Positions 5,663 to 9,267 of a stretch of DNA of 9,267 nt are shown in pieces. The notes under the pieces were generated by a model. The model was not told the origin of the DNA and did no database searches. It saw only the letters and a program-made list of their open reading frames with translations. How positions within the stretch are numbered: the stretch's first letter is position 1; each line of letters starts with the position of its first letter. Source of the stretch: an uncultured Acetatifactor sp. (GTDB taxonomy: Bacteria > Bacillota > Clostridia > Lachnospirales > Lachnospiraceae); contig CAKRZO010000044.1 of assembly GCA_934433135.1 (NCBI GenBank), positions 1 to 9,267 of the forward strand, given 5' to 3'. A program made the translations under genes and the position numbers.

Positions 5663-6234
5663 CAATTGTTATTGTGTGGAAGAATTTCCCAATAATATTT
5701 TTCAACTTCTTCCACATCATTTGAAACTGTATAGTTTATTCGATTCTCACCAATTCGTCTTTTAGCCAGCTCCTCTGTCCAACCAATTATTTTAGCTGGG
5801 TTTCCTCCTACAATAGCTCCTTTGGGAACATCCTTAGTGACCACACTACCGCCAGCCACAATTGCACCTTCTCCAATCACTACACCTGGCATGATTTTTG
5901 AGAAACCACCAATACATACATTGTCCTCAATAGTAATTGTATCAAAGTGAGGATAGAATTTCCCTAAGTCACTGTATGTTTGATTAAGTGCATGGTAGAA
6001 AATGTCATGGGTTACAAACTCCACAGAAACGGCAATAATAACATTGTTCCCAATGGATATCAGATACGGATCCGAGGGCACCCCCCCCCACAGATGAACG
6101 TTGTTTCCTATCTGATGAAAGATGTGTTTGTTTCGAAGGTAGTCTCCCCTCCATTTAGCCGATTTCTTCTTGTAAATCGTTTTAAATAAAATATTAATCA
6201 ATCGATATTCTTTTCTCTTATCTGCAATTGTCAT
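5662..6234 (-). CDS. Left-handed beta-helix acyl/acetyltransferase
   Basis: This 190-residue hexapeptide-repeat protein would use acetyl-CoA to O- or N-acetylate a sugar, acting as a cytoplasmic trimer. Hexapeptide-type turns run from about 41 to 142 (IGNNVHL, IGNNVIIAVSVEFVTHD, IEDNVCIGG, IMPGVVIGEGAIVAGGSVVTKDVP, IVGGNPAKIIG). His76 in VTHD matches the catalytic histidine of the maltose/WcaF-type acetyltransferases. The C-terminal GNPAKII motif is complete. GAGGAA at 6241-6246 supports the ATG. It lies 21 bases after the SDR gene and overlaps the stub of a glycosyltransferase, so it belongs to the same operon. An uninterrupted run of nine G encodes W49-G50-G51-V52; a one-base slip would frameshift the protein near its start. 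Base composition is AT-rich, unlike rfbBDC. Confidence 0.87.
   Translation of the reverse strand: MTIADKRKEYRLINILFKTIYKKKSAKWRGDYLRNKHIFHQIGNNVHLWGGVPSDPYLISIGNNVIIAVSVEFVTHDIFYHALNQTYSDLGKFYPHFDTITIEDNVCIGGFSKIMPGVVIGEGAIVAGGSVVTKDVPKGAIVGGNPAKIIGWTEELAKRRIGENRINYTVSNDVEEVEKYYWEILPHNNN
6081..6089 (-). repeat. G9 homopolymer inside the acetyltransferase frame
   Basis: Nine consecutive C on the plus strand (G on the coding strand) start at codon 49 of a gene that is otherwise AT-rich. In this length the frame is ON. Such tracts in surface-modification genes are known slippage sites for phase variation in several bacteria, but that use is not shown here. A sequencing or assembly artefact is the main alternative. 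Confidence 0.6.
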
Positions 6235-6255
6235 TTTTATTTCCTCATAACCATA

Positions 6256-7317
6256 CTACTTTTTTATACAATATTTAACATATCTTGCTTTTTCTTTCAG
6301 ACCGTCAGCATCCCAAATCTTGGTTTTTTCACCAGTGATATTATCCATCCAAAAATTCAATCTCCAATTGATATTACGCCATTCAGGTGATTCAATAAAT
6401 TTTTTCAAACATTTATTTACGCCCTCTGTAAACACAGTATATTGAAGATTATTGTTAGTCACTCTATTAATTTTAGAATTGTCAAAGCATCTATCTATAT
6501 TGCAATCGTATTTGATCTGATATGGATTCCAAATATTGTAAAACATTTCTATATCATCAACATATCTGATATGAAACTGTTTTCCCGTAGTTTCGCTAAG
6601 AATTGATGTATACTTCTTAAATACATCTTCCCATGACAGCGATTCTGTCGTTGTAATATGAAAAGTTTCTCCATACGCGGATTCATTCTCAATCAGCTCA
6701 CTAATTGCTACTGCTACATCCGCTGCATAAGTAAGTGTAGTTTTTCTTTTTTTTAACTCATTTGGAAACACTAATGTTTTTCCCATCATAAGTCTATAAA
6801 GCCATTCTTCCTTTTCATACATTCCCAACTGAAGACGATTATTATTATATGTTTTATATGGCCTTATGATTGTCCAATTCTTTTTATTATTGGCCAAAAG
6901 AATATTTTCCTGCCTTGCTTTTGCCAGTGCATATTCATCTGTCGCTAAATACGTCTCATCTGTACAAACATCTAACAAACGCGGTGAGTCTTCTGTTAAC
7001 GGTTCATTACTCGCCGCATAAACTCTACTTGAACTCAGAAAAAAATATTGATCAGTGCTTTCCAAAAACAACTCTACTTTTTTAGAAAATTCCTGTGTTG
7101 AATACGCCATGAAATCCACTATTACATTCCAATGTTCTTTTGTAACGCATTCTGCAAGAAATTTCTCATCATGTGCATTTCCTTGTAAAAATGTAATGTT
7201 CTGTACATTTTCTCTTCTTGTTCTGGTAGTAACATATACATTCCAAGCTGTATTTTTCAACAATTCTGTTAAGGCCTGTCCTATCGAACCGGTGCCTCCT
7301 AAAATTAAGATATTCAT
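6256..7317 (-). CDS. NAD-dependent epimerase/dehydratase or reductase (SDR)
   Basis: This 353-residue extended SDR probably acts on a nucleotide sugar or other sugar intermediate. It has GGTGSIG at 7-13 for NAD(P) binding, the active-site region FLSSSRVY at 93-100, and the catalytic pair Tyr129/Lys133 in DEYALAKARQEN. The C-terminal third diverges from the well-known epimerases and holds a Trp-rich tail (EWRNINWRLNFW near 311-322) that I do not recognise, so substrate cannot be assigned. GGAGG at 7324-7328, lying in the end of the upstream ThDP enzyme gene, is 6 bases before the ATG; the gap between the genes is 3 bases. Such close coupling suggests that it works on the product of the ThDP enzyme, for example by reducing a ketone. 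Confidence 0.83.
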   Translation of the reverse strand: MNILILGGTGSIGQALTELLKNTAWNVYVTTRTRRENVQNITFLQGNAHDEKFLAECVTKEHWNVIVDFMAYSTQEFSKKVELFLESTDQYFFLSSSRVYAASNEPLTEDSPRLLDVCTDETYLATDEYALAKARQENILLANNKKNWTIIRPYKTYNNNRLQLGMYEKEEWLYRLMMGKTLVFPNELKKRKTTLTYAADVAVAISELIENESAYGETFHITTTESLSWEDVFKKYTSILSETTGKQFHIRYVDDIEMFYNIWNPYQIKYDCNIDRCFDNSKINRVTNNNLQYTVFTEGVNKCLKKFIESPEWRNINWRLNFWMDNITGEKTKIWDADGLKEKARYVKYCIKK

Positions 7318-7320
7318 AAT

Positions 7321-9060
7321 TCACCTCCCCATCATTTTTTTAATCGCATCAATTCCTTTTTTCCCAATTGCTTTTTTTATTGCCGCCTTTGCAACATTAG
7401 ATTCATCCACCATAATGGATCCAATCAAATTTAAAGCAGCATCCTCATTTTCCGAATTTACAACAATTTCAACAACAAGTGTTCTATCCTGTTTTTCATT
7501 ACTTACAATTTTCGGTAAGCAATCGAGATATTGCTCTTTTGTAGATACCTTTAAATACTCAAAACCCAATCCGTAAACATAGGATTTTATTAAATCTGGA
7601 GACGAATAATGCCCAGCCGCACAGACATAGTTATCCTCTGATACGCCGATAGAATTTGCAATACTATATCCCCAAGAGGCCGGAAATTTCATTTCAAAAC
7701 CAAGCCCATTGTTAACAACAAGAATTCTAATATTAGACGGAACATGGCGGTTACCCAGCGCATTCATATCGTAAAAAAAGGCCAAATCACCCAGCACACA
7801 ATAATATAGCCTATCTGGATGACAAAGTGCTGCACCGATCACAGTCGATAAGCTACCATCAATTCCAAAGCCACCAGTATTAGAATAACCGGTGACAGTT
7901 TCTTGTGTATCAAAATAATTCCAACTTCTCAATGAATTTCGAATTCCTAAGTGCAGCACAGAATCAGCTGGAAGTTTCTTAGCTGTAACGCTTGCAATCC
8001 AAATATTAGAAAACGGCAATTCTGGCATCCTGCTAAGGATTGCTTTTTCTTCTTGACGATAAGCTATCAACAATTCATTATTACTATAATCTTTCTTTTT
8101 CTTATTATAGTATTCAAAGAATTCGACTTCTTTCATTTCAAAAACATTATATAGTTTTTGAAATGTATCTCTTATTTCACCGTCAGGATTAACACGCCAT
8201 ACTTCTTTTGCCTGTATTTTATAGTCAGAAGATGAAATGTCACCAATATGTACCATTAACTCAACATTTTGAATTGTCGATTTCCAATAGTATTGATCGG
8301 CTACGATATTGCAAAATGCTCTATACTCTCCCCGATAATTGCTTGTATGATCGCACAGAACAATTCCATTGTATTTTTTACAAAACTCTGAAATTGCTCT
8401 CTCCAATTTATCATCCATTTCTACATGTGCGCCTACAAATATACAAACTCGCTGTGTTGTAATATTAGGTAACTCATCATATTTCATGAATCGTTTAATA
8501 ATTCTTACTGGTTGAATATCTGTTACTTTTTTTTTGCTATAAGTAGTCTCCAAATTAATATGTGCCGGTCCTCCACCTCGATGATATAATTCTAAAACCG
8601 CCTTATTGGCATTAATAGTACAATTCCATTCCGAAACATCGTCTAATACAATAGGCATTTGTACGCTAATTTTTGCCACATCATTAGGCAAAACCGTTCT
8701 ATCAGTAACCTGATCGCAATTATGCCCTATATATGCATTTCTTCGAGACGAAGTAACAGTCAAAATTGGGAGCTTTCTGTAGAAAGCCTCTGTTAATGCC
8801 GGCATATAGTTTCTCGAAGCTGTTGCTCCAGTGCAACTCAACACAACCGGTTCACCACTTTCTGCCGCCATTCCACATGCCATGTAAGCACCTGATCGCT
8901 CCTCTGGTGCAGAATAAATTTCAAAAAATGGATCGCTTTGCATGCTTGACACTAAACACGCATTTGTAGTTCCCGGACTAGCAATCACTTTTTTTATACC
9001 ATGTGCCTTCAAAACTTGAATTAAAATCTGAGCATTTCGCTCATCAGTGCAACTAGACAT
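7321..9060 (-). CDS. ThDP-dependent enzyme, MenD/acetolactate synthase-like
   Basis: This is a full-length (579 residues from 9060) thiamine diphosphate enzyme of the MenD/acetohydroxyacid synthase superfamily, which makes or breaks carbon-carbon bonds next to a 2-oxo acid. The N-terminal domain has SPGTTNA at 28-34 and the conserved activating glutamate in APEERSGAYMACGMA (Glu54), then SCTGATASRNYMPAL from about 75. The C-terminal domain has GGFGIDGSLS at 396-405 and the ThDP/metal motif GDL at 424-426 to NN at 450-451. GDLAFFYDMNAL is closest to the MenD form. No menaquinone genes are nearby, so a role in sugar or substituent synthesis for the glycan is more likely, as for YerE in yersiniose synthesis. 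The ATG at 9060 is preferred to that at 9075 because GGAGG lies 6 bases before it. It is coupled to the SDR gene. Confidence 0.85.
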   Translation of the reverse strand: MSSCTDERNAQILIQVLKAHGIKKVIASPGTTNACLVSSMQSDPFFEIYSAPEERSGAYMACGMAAESGEPVVLSCTGATASRNYMPALTEAFYRKLPILTVTSSRRNAYIGHNCDQVTDRTVLPNDVAKISVQMPIVLDDVSEWNCTINANKAVLELYHRGGGPAHINLETTYSKKKVTDIQPVRIIKRFMKYDELPNITTQRVCIFVGAHVEMDDKLERAISEFCKKYNGIVLCDHTSNYRGEYRAFCNIVADQYYWKSTIQNVELMVHIGDISSSDYKIQAKEVWRVNPDGEIRDTFQKLYNVFEMKEVEFFEYYNKKKKDYSNNELLIAYRQEEKAILSRMPELPFSNIWIASVTAKKLPADSVLHLGIRNSLRSWNYFDTQETVTGYSNTGGFGIDGSLSTVIGAALCHPDRLYYCVLGDLAFFYDMNALGNRHVPSNIRILVVNNGLGFEMKFPASWGYSIANSIGVSEDNYVCAAGHYSSPDLIKSYVYGLGFEYLKVSTKEQYLDCLPKIVSNEKQDRTLVVEIVVNSENEDAALNLIGSIMVDESNVAKAAIKKAIGKKGIDAIKKMMGR

Positions 9061-9066
9061 AATATT

Positions 9067-9071
9067 CCTCC
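9067..9071 (-). promoter_or_regulatory. Ribosome binding site that fixes the ThDP enzyme start
   Basis: GGAGG on the minus strand is 6 bases upstream of the ATG at 9060. An earlier in-frame ATG at 9075 would place this site inside the coding region and has only an A-rich stretch before it, so the shorter protein is favoured. Confidence 0.75.
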
Positions 9072-9126
9072 ACATTTTACTGATTCAGTTAAATCATCTA
9101 ACGGGAGATAAATCATGGCTAACCTA

Positions 9127-9267
9127 TTAAATCGACCCCTTGATTATCCTTTTTACAGTTCCAATCACAGTCCTGACCAATTTGATTTTAGACGTCCCTT
9201 TAGATGCTTTATAAAGTTTTTTGATATTGTATTTAGGAACTAAACTGCCGCCCCCCCCCCCACACAC
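9127..9267 (-). CDS. C-terminal tail of an unidentified upstream gene, 5'-truncated
   Basis: The minus frame entering at 9267 is open for 46 codons to TAA at 9127-9129, with a second in-frame TAG directly after. The visible protein starts with a glycine run from a G tract, then SLVPKYNIKKLYKASKG and a basic helix-like tail (KIKLVRTVIGTVKRIIKGSI). A basic amphipathic C-terminus is common in glycosyltransferases and peripheral membrane proteins, but the family is not recognised. It is 66 bases upstream of the ThDP enzyme and on the same strand, so it is probably in the same operon. Whether the glycine run is real or due to assembly error at the edge is uncertain. Confidence 0.5.
   Translation of the reverse strand: MCGGGGGSLVPKYNIKKLYKASKGTSKIKLVRTVIGTVKRIIKGSI
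9251..9261 (-). repeat. G11 homopolymer next to a GT repeat at the window edge
   Basis: Eleven consecutive C on the plus strand are followed by ACACAC to the window end; on the coding strand this is GTGTGT and then G11. It lies inside the open frame of the upstream gene and encodes glycines. A slippage-prone tract is possible, and a polymorphic or hard-to-read tract would explain a contig ending here. Poly-G sequencing artefact is an equal alternative. Confidence 0.5.

Noticed and set aside
7321..9060. Assignment of the ThDP enzyme as menD
   Set aside because: Motifs are MenD-like, but no other menaquinone gene is in view and the neighbours are all glycan genes; the symbol would overstate the evidence.
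9076..9126. 11-base palindrome ACTGATTCAGT at about 9079-9089 as an operator
   Set aside because: Arms of 5 bp in an AT-rich 66-base gap are easily expected by chance and nothing else supports it.

Overview
All convincing genes in this window lie on the minus strand, so transcription runs from high to low coordinates. The content is a surface-polysaccharide locus, probably from a Gram-positive member of the Clostridia (Lachnospiraceae/Oscillospiraceae-like). That guess rests on strong GGAGG-type ribosome binding sites with 6-9 base spacing, a VanZ-like protein, and the protein style of the rhamnose genes. It is inference; there is no rRNA or other marker in the window.

In transcription order: (1) 9267-9127 is the basic C-terminal tail of a gene that enters from outside, with a run of 11 G at the window edge. 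(2) 9060-5662 holds three closely packed AT-rich genes: a MenD/acetolactate-synthase-like thiamine diphosphate (ThDP) enzyme, an NAD-dependent SDR epimerase/reductase, and a left-handed beta-helix acetyltransferase with an in-frame G9 tract. (3) 5662-5606 is a scar: the start codon and about 17 codons of what looks like a DUF1972-type glycosyltransferase, coupled to the acetyltransferase by a TGATG overlap and then broken. (4) 5597-5401 is a 191-bp insertion-like element with imperfect 28-bp terminal inverted repeats (22 of 28 identical), TG...CA ends and a flanking TACAC direct repeat. (5) 5324-2745 is a tight rfbB-rfbD-rfbC operon making dTDP-L-rhamnose from dTDP-glucose; rfbA is not in the window. 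(6) 2764-2588 is a short orphan reading frame, perhaps a gene remnant. (7) 2543-1581 is a membrane-anchored alpha/beta hydrolase. (8) 1355-1 is a sugar-phosphate-type nucleotidyltransferase followed, 3 bases later, by a VanZ-like membrane protein that runs off the window.

The genes fit one theme: making and decorating an exported glycan. RfbBDC supply activated rhamnose. The ThDP enzyme plus SDR may build an unusual (possibly branched-chain) sugar or acidic substituent, and the acetyltransferase may decorate it. The lost DUF1972-type gene may have been a rhamnosyl- or other glycosyltransferase. Base composition is a mosaic: the 5.6-9.3 kb block is clearly more AT-rich than rfbBDC, and the junction between them carries both the broken gene and the insertion-like element. 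This points to modular exchange of the cluster.

The most interesting points are the insertion-like element, the glycosyltransferase scar beside it, and two long G tracts (one inside the acetyltransferase frame) that could act as slippage switches. No CRISPR array, tRNA, rRNA or intact transposase was seen.
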